Below are positions 1 to 5,134 of a stretch of 5,134 nt of DNA, in pieces. The stretch lies in assembly GCA_016875665.1 (NCBI GenBank), contig VGPA01000114.1:1-5134 (forward strand). The letters run 5' to 3'. A program made the position numbers and the translations under genes. This stretch comes from Chloroflexota bacterium. Its GTDB lineage: Bacteria; Chloroflexota; Limnocylindria; P2-11E. The notes beneath the pieces were generated by a model, which did not search any database, was not told the origin of the DNA, and saw only the letters and a list, made by a program, of their open reading frames with translations. Position 1 is the first letter of the stretch. Every line of letters starts with the position of its first letter.

Positions 1-139
1 CGGCGACGGCGTTGTAGCGCGGCCCCTCGCGCTCCAGGAGGTCGCACGCCCGGCGCGTCAGCTCGGTCGAGGACAGCTTCCGGCGCGCGAGCGAGGTGGC
101 CAGCTCGGCGACGGTCGCGAAGCGCGTGTCCGCCGTCAC
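1..139 (-). CDS. Amidase signature family enzyme, N-terminal fragment (runs off left edge)
   Basis: Only the first 46 codons are visible; the gene continues beyond position 1. The product begins MTADTRFATVAELATSLARR and continues with KLSSTELTRRACDLLE, then GPRYNAVA. This is the usual opening of amidase-signature enzymes (GatA, indole-acetamide hydrolase and relatives): an N-terminal helix with an 'SS-x-ELT' turn, then a 'GP-x-hNA' segment. Family members hydrolyse amide bonds with a Ser-cisSer-Lys triad, which would lie outside the window and cannot be checked. The start is the GTG at 139-137. The frame is closed upstream by the TAG at 163-161, and no ATG, GTG or TTG lies between them. The gap to the VOC gene is 21 bp, so the two are probably co-transcribed. 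The ribosome binding site is weak. The substrate cannot be inferred; a GatA identity is possible but not favoured over a general amidase. Confidence 0.78.
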   Translation of the reverse strand, partial: MTADTRFATVAELATSLARRKLSSTELTRRACDLLEREGPRYNAVA

Positions 140-160
140 GCTCGCAATGTCGGCGGCTCG

Positions 161-514
161 CTACCGCGGCAACGGGCTGTAGAAGACGAGTCCGTTGCCC
201 TTGTTGTCGTAGACGACCGCCCGCCGCTCGTGGGCGTCGTCGTACGGGCCCTTGAGGACGGCGCCGCCGCTCGCCTCGATCGCTTTGGCGGCGGCGTCGA
301 CGTCGGCGGTCCTGATCCCGACGACGACCCTTCCGGGCATCGGGTGGTCGACGCTCGTCGCGAGCGCGAGGGTGACGGACCCGCCGTCGAGGGCGGCGTA
401 GTGGCCGCCATCGCGGAACTTCAGCTTCATCCCGAGCGTGTCGGTGTAGAACGCGATCGACTCGTCGAGGTTGTCGGTCGAAAGCACGATCATGCGCACG
501 TCGAAACCGCTCAC
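161..514 (-). CDS. VOC-superfamily (glyoxalase/bleomycin-resistance fold) protein
   Basis: A 117-residue protein with the two beta-alpha-beta-beta-beta modules of a vicinal oxygen chelate protein. Module one is about residues 4-53: a strand at 5-12, then 'DNLDESIAFYTDTLGM' at 14-29 as the signature helix. Module two is about residues 62-114: a strand at 62-67, a helix at 70-82, then 'VVYDNKGNGLVFYSP'. The family includes glyoxalase I, extradiol dioxygenases, epimerases and drug-binding proteins, most working as dimers. The acidic metal ligand usually found in the last strand (G-x-x-h-E, as in glyoxalase I) is replaced here: the tail reads GNGLVFY. The first strand shows no His or Gln at the usual ligand position (VRMIVL). 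A canonical metal-dependent glyoxalase activity is therefore unlikely, and the specific function is unknown. The GTG start at 514 is chosen for its Shine-Dalgarno at 527-520. The gene lies between the oxidoreductase operon and the amidase, and nothing links its chemistry to either. Confidence 0.85.
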   Translation of the reverse strand: MSGFDVRMIVLSTDNLDESIAFYTDTLGMKLKFRDGGHYAALDGGSVTLALATSVDHPMPGRVVVGIRTADVDAAAKAIEASGGAVLKGPYDDAHERRAVVYDNKGNGLVFYSPLPR

Positions 515-519
515 GGCAG

Positions 520-527
520 CCCCCTTC
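520..527 (-). promoter_or_regulatory. Ribosome binding site of the VOC gene
   Basis: The minus strand reads GAAGGGGG here, five bases before the GTG at 514. This purine-rich site matches the anti-Shine-Dalgarno well and supports GTG 514 over the internal ATG seven codons downstream. Confidence 0.7.
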
Positions 528-534
528 GCGATCT

Positions 535-544
535 CACGATCGTG
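535..544. repeat. 10-bp perfect palindrome in front of the VOC gene
   Basis: CACGATCGTG is a perfect inverted repeat centred 25 bp upstream of the VOC start. It sits where a transcription start would fall if the -10-like site at 553-548 is used, so it could be a repressor operator. A palindrome this short can arise by chance, so the functional reading is speculative. Confidence 0.3.
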
Positions 545-547
545 GCC

Positions 548-553
548 ACTGTA
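548..553 (-). promoter_or_regulatory. Weak -10-like element, possible promoter of the VOC gene
   Basis: The minus strand reads TACAGT, matching TATAAT at four of six positions and the TAnnnT pattern common in GC-rich bacteria. It lies 33 bp upstream of the GTG start. No convincing -35 is seen 17 bp further upstream (TGCGCC). If real, it would allow the VOC and amidase genes to be transcribed independently of the oxidoreductase operon. Confidence 0.22.
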
Positions 554-578
554 CCGGCGTGGTCCACCGCGGCGCAGG

Positions 579-592
579 GAGCCGCGCGGCTC
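579..592. repeat. 14-bp perfect palindrome in the intergenic region
   Basis: GAGCCGCGCGGCTC is perfectly self-complementary over 14 bases. As RNA it could fold into a 5-bp stem with a GCGC loop. As DNA it could be a dimeric regulator's site. It lies between the end of the membrane-subunit gene and the VOC gene, next to the hairpin at 627-603. There is no T-run after it, so it is not a typical intrinsic terminator alone. Confidence 0.35.
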
Positions 593-602
593 GTGGCGCA
601 GG

Positions 603-627
603 ACGACGGCCCGGCCCTCACCGTCGT
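603..627 (-). terminator. Hairpin after the oxidoreductase operon, possible terminator or attenuator
   Basis: On the minus strand ACGACGG is followed, after an 11-base spacer, by its exact complement CCGTCGT. This gives a 7-bp stem that starts 20 bases after the TAG of the membrane-subunit gene. The position suits transcription termination or protection of the 3' end of the operon message. No U-tract follows, so termination would have to be factor-dependent or use a tailless hairpin. The second palindrome at 592-579 follows closely and may act with it. Confidence 0.35.
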
Positions 628-646
628 GGAGGCGACCGGGAAGCGG

Positions 647-1915
647 CTAGTGCGCGTGTGGCTCCCGCTCGCGCAGCGGCAGCACGAGTACGGCGATCGT
701 GAACAGAAGGGCGCCGAACGCGAGGACCCCCAGCACGACGAGCCACTCGACGACCGTCGGGACGTACCAGTGGAACGACGCGAAGCTGGACGCCGGCATG
801 GCGGTCCCGACGGACACCCCGGGCGGCAGACCGATCCGGACGTAGGACAGCCCGCTGAGCATGAGATTGAGCCGGTGGACGAAGATCCCCGCCACCGCGA
901 GCACGGCCGCCAGCGCGACGAGACCGGGACGGCTGCGGGTGCGCCGCACGGCGAGGATCACAAATGGCACGACCAGCCCGACGATGATCTCGGTCCAGAA
1001 CAGGAGCGCATAGTTGCCGGTGAGGAGGCGCAGGATCGGACCCGCTTCCTCCGCTCCCGGATAGGCCGCGGTGAGGAGCTCGGACCCGACGAGGAATCCC
1101 TCGACGACGAGGAAGACCGCAAGAAGCGCACCGAGGTAGCGGATCAGGTCGTTCTCGAACTCGATGCGGCGGAAGCGGCGCAGCAGGAGCGCGAGGAGGA
1201 TGACCAGCGCGAGGCCCGAGACGAGCGCGGACGCGATGAAGAGCGGCGCCATGATCGCCGAGTGCCAGAAGGTCCGGCTGATCTGGAGCCCGAAGATCCA
1301 GGCGGTGATCGAGTGGAGGAGGATTGCGGACGGCAGGGCCACCCACGCCAGCCCCGACTTCAGGCGCTCATCGCGGGCCATCTCCCGCGGTGAGGTGCCG
1401 GTCCCGAGCGCAAGCGGGCTACCGCCGCGAGCGAGATCCGCGCGGGTGTACAGCCAGACGTACGTCATCGACAGCAGCGTGTAGGTGATCACGATCGAGA
1501 TGTCCCAGACCATCGGGGATGTGCGGTTGGCGTGCAGGAGGATGTTCAGGACGCGCTCCGGCCGTCCGAGATCCGGGAGGATGAAGATCCCCGCGAGCAT
1601 GACCGCGACCGTCGCTTCGAGCACCGCCAGCCGCGTGATGGGCTTGAACGCGGCCACGCCGAAGAGCCGGCCGGCCGAGGCGACGATGAGGCCTCCCGCG
1701 GAGAGCCCGACAAAGAACATGAAGAACAGGATGTACTGGCCCCACATCATCGTGTTGCGCATCCCGGTGACGGTGAGGCCGTTCGCCACCTGGTAGGCGA
1801 ACGCGGCCAGTCCCACCACCGTCAGGGCGCAGAGAGCGAGGACCCAGACGGCGAGCCGCGAGAAGGACCTGCGTGGCGACCGACGGCCCGCAAGGGGGAG
1901 GGTTCCGGCGGTCAT
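647..1915 (-). CDS. NrfD/PsrC-type integral membrane subunit (C subunit) of a molybdoenzyme complex
   Basis: A 422-residue, strongly hydrophobic protein and the likely quinone-reactive membrane anchor of the complex. Ten helices can be placed at about residues 20-43, 57-82, 92-115, 138-157, 188-210, 219-245, 257-281, 300-323, 330-355 and 387-413. This fits the ten-helix NrfD relatives (HybB, ActC, DsrP type) better than the eight-helix PsrC type. Family-like details are the FWTEIIVGLVVP segment in helix 8 (E309, G313, P317) and HRLN at 347-350 in helix 9. These proteins carry no heme or iron-sulfur cluster; they bind menaquinone or ubiquinone near the B subunit and may help move protons. The N-terminus (residues 1-20, RRSPRRSFSR) is basic, as expected for a cytoplasmic end. 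The ATG at 1915 overlaps the TGA of the B gene as ATGA. The frame is open to a possible start near 2074, but that would bury 53 low-complexity residues inside the B gene. The protein ends in REREPHAH. It is the last gene of the operon in this window. Confidence 0.92.
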   Translation of the reverse strand: MTAGTLPLAGRRSPRRSFSRLAVWVLALCALTVVGLAAFAYQVANGLTVTGMRNTMMWGQYILFFMFFVGLSAGGLIVASAGRLFGVAAFKPITRLAVLEATVAVMLAGIFILPDLGRPERVLNILLHANRTSPMVWDISIVITYTLLSMTYVWLYTRADLARGGSPLALGTGTSPREMARDERLKSGLAWVALPSAILLHSITAWIFGLQISRTFWHSAIMAPLFIASALVSGLALVILLALLLRRFRRIEFENDLIRYLGALLAVFLVVEGFLVGSELLTAAYPGAEEAGPILRLLTGNYALLFWTEIIVGLVVPFVILAVRRTRSRPGLVALAAVLAVAGIFVHRLNLMLSGLSYVRIGLPPGVSVGTAMPASSFASFHWYVPTVVEWLVVLGVLAFGALLFTIAVLVLPLREREPHAH

Positions 1916-2613
1916 AGCTCGCGCTTCCGGCGCGGTTTGAGGTAGAAGACCGAGGGCTTCGTCCCGGACTCCTCGAGGAGAACCCGACCCTCGTGAGCCA
2001 GGCGCGACACGCGGCTCGCCGGGTCGTTGAGGTCGCCGAAGATCCGTGCCTGCGAGGGGCACGACCAGACGCACGACGGCACCTGTCCCTCATCGATTCG
2101 GTGGACGCACATGCTGCATTTCTCAACGGTGCCCAGGGGTCGCGCCGCGACCATGCCCGTCTCGTGGGGGGTCGGTCGCTCGGGCTGGCCCCAGTTGAAG
2201 ACCCGCACGCCGTAGGGACACGCGATCATGCAGTAGCGGCAGCCGATGCAGCGCTCGTAGTCCATCATCACGAGTCCGTCGTCCCGGTGATAGGTGGCCT
2301 GCACCGGGCAGACCTTCACACAGGGGGCGTTCTCGCAGTGCTGACAGGTGAGGGGCAGCCAGTCCATGCCGAGGTGACCGTGCTCCTCCTTCGGCTGATC
2401 CACCGCCTCGCCTTCGGTGAGGACCCTGTTCCACCAGGCGCCCAGCGGCACATCGTTTTCGGACTTGCAGATCACCGCGCACGACCAGCAGCCCGTGCAG
2501 CGCTCCTGGTCGATCACCATCCCCCAGTGCGGCCGCTCCGAGTGGGGACCGATCGCGCCGTAGGTTCGCGAGGCCGGCGGGAGCGCCTTGATCGGAGACA
2601 CTTTGTCAGGCAC
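1912..2613 (-). CDS. Four-cluster [4Fe-4S] electron-transfer subunit (DmsB/PsrB-like B subunit)
   Basis: A 233-residue ferredoxin-type subunit that relays electrons between the Mo-containing A subunit and the membrane subunit C. Sixteen cysteines fall in the four groups typical of DmsB, PsrB, TtrB and NrfC: C39/C42/C45/C49, C90/C93/C98/C102, C122/C125/C128/C132 and C166/C169/C181/C185. All four groups are complete, so four [4Fe-4S] clusters are expected. NarH, by contrast, has one cluster altered by a tryptophan. There is no signal peptide or membrane segment; family members of this kind usually cross the membrane through Tat bound to a signal-bearing A subunit. The start is the GTG at 2613, which overlaps the last codons of the A gene by 8 bp and has GGGGAGGG five bases upstream, so translation of A and B is probably coupled. 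Residues 1-30 (MPDKVSPIKALPPASRTYGA and on) are a family-variable lead-in. The tail is basic (PRRKREL). The assignment to this family is firm; the partner substrate is not. Confidence 0.94.
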   Translation of the reverse strand: MPDKVSPIKALPPASRTYGAIGPHSERPHWGMVIDQERCTGCWSCAVICKSENDVPLGAWWNRVLTEGEAVDQPKEEHGHLGMDWLPLTCQHCENAPCVKVCPVQATYHRDDGLVMMDYERCIGCRYCMIACPYGVRVFNWGQPERPTPHETGMVAARPLGTVEKCSMCVHRIDEGQVPSCVWSCPSQARIFGDLNDPASRVSRLAHEGRVLLEESGTKPSVFYLKPRRKREL

Positions 2614-5134
2614 GCTGTCCCTCCCCAGCTTTGCGGACTTCGCACCGGCAGTCCTTCCATGCCGTGCTCGGAGCCCACATGTTCCCGACGAACCGAACCT
2701 CGTGGATCGGGTTGACCTCAGACGACGTCAGCTCGTTGACCCCCTTGCCTTTCCGGAACTGGCGTGGCCACCATCCTTCGGGCAGCGTGACCGCACCCGG
2801 ACGCTGCGCTTTGGCGACATGGGCCCAGGCCTCGATCGAGCCCCGGGTGTTGTAGATATCGATCGGATCGCCGGTCACGAGCCCGCGCCGCTCCGCGTCC
2901 TTCGGGTGGATGAACACCTCTGGACGGCCGCCGTGGATCTCGGCGAGCCACGCGTTGTTGGCGTACGAGGAGTGGATCCGCCACTTCGAGTGCGGCGTGA
3001 GCAGCGTGAGCGGGTACTTCGCGGGATCGTGGACCCCGTCATCGTGCGGCGCCTTGTAGGTCGGGACGGTCTCACCCAAGCGCTGGAACGTTTCCTCCTC
3101 CTTGTAGAACTCGATCCGTCGGGTGGGTACGAACGCGGCGGTGGCCGAGAGCGCCGCCGGCAGCGACTGCGGCGGGAACGGCACCCGGTCCCGGATCTGC
3201 GCGGCGAACGCGACGTCGGGGTCGGGCACCCGGAGCCGGACCGGACCCGCCCGCAGCTGCTCGAGGGTGATGCCCTCGGTCGGTCCGCCCGGACCTCCGC
3301 CGGCCCGCAGGATGGCGCGAATCGCGTCGTCCTCGCTCATCTCGAAGTACTTCGCGGCGAGATCGGGCGCGATCCGGCGCATGAGCTCGCGCCACATCCA
3401 CACCTCGGAGCGCGATTCGCCGACGGGCTCGATGGCCGCCTGCTGGAGCTGGAGGTACGGGTGCAGCGGGGTCGCGGTCAGGTCGGTCTTCTCGTACCAC
3501 GTGGTGGCGGGCAGGACCACGTCGGCCCAGCGCACCGTCTCGGTTCGCTGATGGTCCATCACCACGATGAGGTCCAGCCCCGCGAGCGTCTGATGGAGCC
3601 GGTTCACGTCCATCGACTGCACGAACATGTTCGCGAACGAGCACACGAGGCCGTGCCAGCCGTTCCTGGGGTACGGCACATCCGGGTTCATCGTCGGCGT
3701 GCGGCCGCGGACGAAGTAGATGCTCGGGCAGATCTTCGCCCGGAGGCCGTCGGGATTCCACCACGGCGACGTGTCCACGCGCACCTTGTACTGGCCGACG
3801 TACACCGAGAAGCCGCCGCCGGAGCGGCCGATGTTCCCGGTCAAGGCCGAGAGCAGCCCGAGCGCGCGGCCGGTGAGGTCGCCGTGGTACCAGTGGTTGG
3901 CCCCTCCGCCCATGAGGATCGCGGCCGGTTTCGTGCGTCCGAACGCGCGGGCCAGCCGCACGATCTCCGATGCCGGCACGCCGGTCAGGCCCGCCGCCCA
4001 CTCCGGTGTCCGGCGCTCTAGCTCCGCGGCGACGAGCGTGTAACCAGGCTTCGCGGCGACCGTTCCACCATCCGCCAGCCGGATCTCGTAGGTGCCGAGG
4101 AGCGCGGGCACGACGCCGTCGGCAAAGCCGAGCCGCGAGGTGCCGGCGAGGACCGGGCGCCGAGCACGCTCGTCCCACGCGACGAAGACGTTGTCAGCGC
4201 CGCCGGTCACCAGATCGCGCTCGCGCAGGCGCTTGCCGTTGTCGGCCCGCACCAGGAGCGGAGCATCGGTGTACGTCCGCATGAACTCCGTGTCGACCAG
4301 GCCGTCGGCGATGATCTGGCGGCACAGCGCGAGCGCCAGCGCGCCGTCGGTGCCCGGAGCGATCTGCAACCAGGCGTCGGCCTTCGAGGCCGTCGGCGAA
4401 AAGACGGGGTCGATCACGACCATCTTCGCCCCCGCTTCGAGCGCGTCGAGGATGAAGTGGAAGTCGGGGATGCGCGTCTCCACCGGGTTGGACCCGATGA
4501 GGAGGAGGAACCGGCTGTTCGCCCAGTCCTTGGCCTCGTGCTCCGCGTTCTGGACGCCGAAGGTGATCGGCATCCCCATCGGCAGGTCGCCATTGAAGTC
4601 GAAGCTCGTGCCATGGGTCATCCCGAGAAGCGCCGCGGCCCGGTAGTTCGCGCCCTTCTGGATGTAGCCGGAGCCCGGCACCTGGCCGAACACGTGGATC
4701 GAGTCCCAGCCCCAGCGCTCGCCGATCCGGCGCAGGTCCGCCGCGATCCGGTCGAGCGCTTCGTCCCACGAGACCTCGCGGAACGAGCCCGAACCGCGCT
4801 CGCCGGACCGGATCATCGGGCGCAGGATGCGGTCCGGACCGTACACGTGGTTGAGGTAGGAGAGGCCCTTCATGCAGCCCCGTGGCGAGTACGCCGGTTC
4901 GGGGTAGTCCGCGGCCTGCTGGATCTTCACGAGCACGCCGTCGCGGACGAAGGCGAGCTGCCCGCAGCTGCCCGTGCAGTTCGGCGAGCACGTCGTGCGG
5001 ACCACGCGGTCGACTTCGAGGCTCTTCGGGACGTCGTGGCCCCGTGCGGTCGCGGGGGCGCCGGGGCTGCAGGCGACGGGGATGGACGCGGCCGCGGCCG
5101 CGGCGGCCGAGCGGCGCAGGAGGGCGCGACGATC
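2606..5134 (-). CDS. Molybdopterin oxidoreductase catalytic (A) subunit, type II DMSO reductase-like, 5' end outside window
   Basis: The 842 visible residues (numbered from the right edge) form the catalytic subunit of a CISM enzyme, expected to bind Mo- (or W-) bis-pyranopterin guanine dinucleotide and one [4Fe-4S] cluster. A Tat signal at residues 1-30 is followed by the cluster motif C49-x3-C53-x3-C57-x29-C87, then K89 (CMKG), the usual electron-relay Lys/Arg. 'SWDEAL' follows at about 122-127. The 'NGDLP' at 181-185 aligns with the 'CDLPP' of NarG and gives D183 as the probable Mo ligand. The following TFGVQN and GSNPVETRIPD also match the type II pattern. 'WADVVLPATTWYEK' at 536-549, then HPYL and a Glu/Arg-Ser-rich segment, again resemble NarG. 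A cofactor-binding C-terminal domain spans about 708-833. The size is close to DmsA (about 800) and well below NarG (about 1250). NarG-type enzymes use His as first cluster ligand; here it is Cys. The GTG at 5005 is not the start, because the frame runs open to the edge. The substrate is unknown: S-oxides, sulfur oxyanions, nitrogen or chlorine oxyanions, and oxidative hydroxylation or dehydrogenation all remain possible. Confidence 0.93.
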   Translation of the reverse strand, partial: DRRALLRRSAAAAAAASIPVACSPGAPATARGHDVPKSLEVDRVVRTTCSPNCTGSCGQLAFVRDGVLVKIQQAADYPEPAYSPRGCMKGLSYLNHVYGPDRILRPMIRSGERGSGSFREVSWDEALDRIAADLRRIGERWGWDSIHVFGQVPGSGYIQKGANYRAAALLGMTHGTSFDFNGDLPMGMPITFGVQNAEHEAKDWANSRFLLLIGSNPVETRIPDFHFILDALEAGAKMVVIDPVFSPTASKADAWLQIAPGTDGALALALCRQIIADGLVDTEFMRTYTDAPLLVRADNGKRLRERDLVTGGADNVFVAWDERARRPVLAGTSRLGFADGVVPALLGTYEIRLADGGTVAAKPGYTLVAAELERRTPEWAAGLTGVPASEIVRLARAFGRTKPAAILMGGGANHWYHGDLTGRALGLLSALTGNIGRSGGGFSVYVGQYKVRVDTSPWWNPDGLRAKICPSIYFVRGRTPTMNPDVPYPRNGWHGLVCSFANMFVQSMDVNRLHQTLAGLDLIVVMDHQRTETVRWADVVLPATTWYEKTDLTATPLHPYLQLQQAAIEPVGESRSEVWMWRELMRRIAPDLAAKYFEMSEDDAIRAILRAGGGPGGPTEGITLEQLRAGPVRLRVPDPDVAFAAQIRDRVPFPPQSLPAALSATAAFVPTRRIEFYKEEETFQRLGETVPTYKAPHDDGVHDPAKYPLTLLTPHSKWRIHSSYANNAWLAEIHGGRPEVFIHPKDAERRGLVTGDPIDIYNTRGSIEAWAHVAKAQRPGAVTLPEGWWPRQFRKGKGVNELTSSEVNPIHEVRFVGNMWAPSTAWKDCRCEVRKAGEGQRA
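2619..2626 (-). promoter_or_regulatory. Strong ribosome binding site of the iron-sulfur B subunit
   Basis: The minus strand reads GGGGAGGG, ending five bases before the GTG at 2613. It lies inside the last codons of the A gene (..GEGQRA), so ribosomes finishing A meet it directly. It fixes GTG 2613 as the start and points to translational coupling between A and B. Confidence 0.75.
5045..5134 (-). other. Twin-arginine (Tat) signal peptide of the catalytic subunit, N-terminal end cut off
   Basis: Reading in frame upstream of 5005, the minus strand encodes DRRALLRRSAAAAAAASIPV and then ACSPGAPATA. The first part matches the Tat consensus (S/T-R-R-x-F-L-K) as D-R-R-A-L-L-R, followed by a mildly hydrophobic Ala-rich core. 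There is no stop codon up to the edge, so the initiator should be only a few codons outside. Two processing routes can be imagined. One is signal peptidase I cleavage after ATA at residue 30. The other is lipoprotein processing at C22 (PVAC), though Pro at -3 is unusual for a lipobox. The signal places the active site on the outer side of the cytoplasmic membrane. Confidence 0.85.

Noticed and set aside
136..411. 91-codon minus-strand frame over the VOC gene
   Set aside because: It is Ser/Thr/Arg low complexity and out of frame with a clear VOC-fold gene.
230..1393. Long plus-strand open frame of 387 codons
   Set aside because: It is antisense to the VOC and NrfD-like genes. Its product is a charged, Glu/Arg/Asp-rich low-complexity string typical of the reverse strand of GC-rich genes.
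1916..2074. 53-residue N-terminal extension of the NrfD-like subunit, starting near 2074
   Set aside because: The extension is Arg/Pro/Gly-rich, unlike any NrfD N-terminus, and lies fully inside the B gene. The ATG at 1915 forms a standard ATGA overlap and is followed by a normal start to the family.
2588..4021. Long plus-strand open frame of 477 codons
   Set aside because: It is antisense to the catalytic subunit, whose family is certain. The product is Arg/Val/His-rich without any domain.
3072..4178. Minus-strand open frame of 368 codons overlapping the catalytic gene out of frame
   Set aside because: It is a shifted reading of the catalytic gene: very Arg/Ala/Pro-rich and without motifs. 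The true frame carries continuous family similarity across the same bases.
5003..5005. GTG as the start of the catalytic subunit
   Set aside because: The frame is open for 43 more codons to the edge and encodes a twin-arginine signal. Starting at 5005 would leave only five residues before the first cluster cysteine.
5086..5112. GC-only run with repeated GCGGCC units
   Set aside because: It is explained by the poly-alanine core of the Tat signal peptide; no separate repeat element is needed.
1..5134. tRNA, rRNA, CRISPR or insertion sequence
   Set aside because: No direct-repeat array, transposase-like product, terminal inverted repeats or tRNA-like fold was seen. The window is almost entirely filled by five genes.

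Overview
The window comes from a GC-rich bacterium. Every gene I can support lies on the minus strand, so transcription runs from high to low coordinates. It holds most of a three-gene operon for a membrane-bound molybdenum enzyme of the complex iron-sulfur molybdoenzyme (CISM) class, followed by a small VOC-fold gene and the first codons of an amidase. The Tat export signal, NrfD membrane subunit and high GC suit Actinobacteria, Chloroflexi, Rokubacteria/Methylomirabilota or some Proteobacteria. Nothing in the sequence decides between these.

Layout from right to left. Positions 5134-2606 encode the catalytic A subunit, which is open at the window edge. Its reading frame continues upstream of the obvious GTG at 5005 and encodes a twin-arginine signal right at the edge, so the true start is just outside the window. 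Positions 2613-1912 encode the B subunit, with sixteen cysteines arranged for four [4Fe-4S] clusters. It overlaps the end of A by 8 bp and has a strong Shine-Dalgarno. Positions 1915-647 encode the C subunit, a ten-helix NrfD/PsrC-type quinone-interacting membrane protein that overlaps B by an ATGA. Positions 646-515 are non-coding, with several inverted repeats and a weak promoter-like site. Positions 514-161 encode a 117-residue VOC/glyoxalase-fold protein. Positions 139-1 encode the N-terminus of an amidase-signature enzyme.

How the parts work together (inference from family knowledge): A is folded with its molybdopterin cofactor and [4Fe-4S] cluster in the cytoplasm. It is exported by Tat, probably carrying B with it, and docks on C at the outer face of the membrane. 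Electrons pass between the quinone pool at C, the four clusters of B, the cluster of A and the molybdenum site. The direction of flow and the substrate cannot be read from the sequence. A resembles the type II (NarG/DdhA/EbdA-like) branch of the DMSO reductase superfamily in its aspartate Mo ligand and in a NarG-like C-terminal segment. It differs in having a cysteine where that branch usually has a histidine cluster ligand, and in being paired with an NrfD-type anchor rather than a heme b subunit. No TorD/NarJ-type maturation chaperone is visible.

I see no RNA gene, insertion sequence, CRISPR array or origin.
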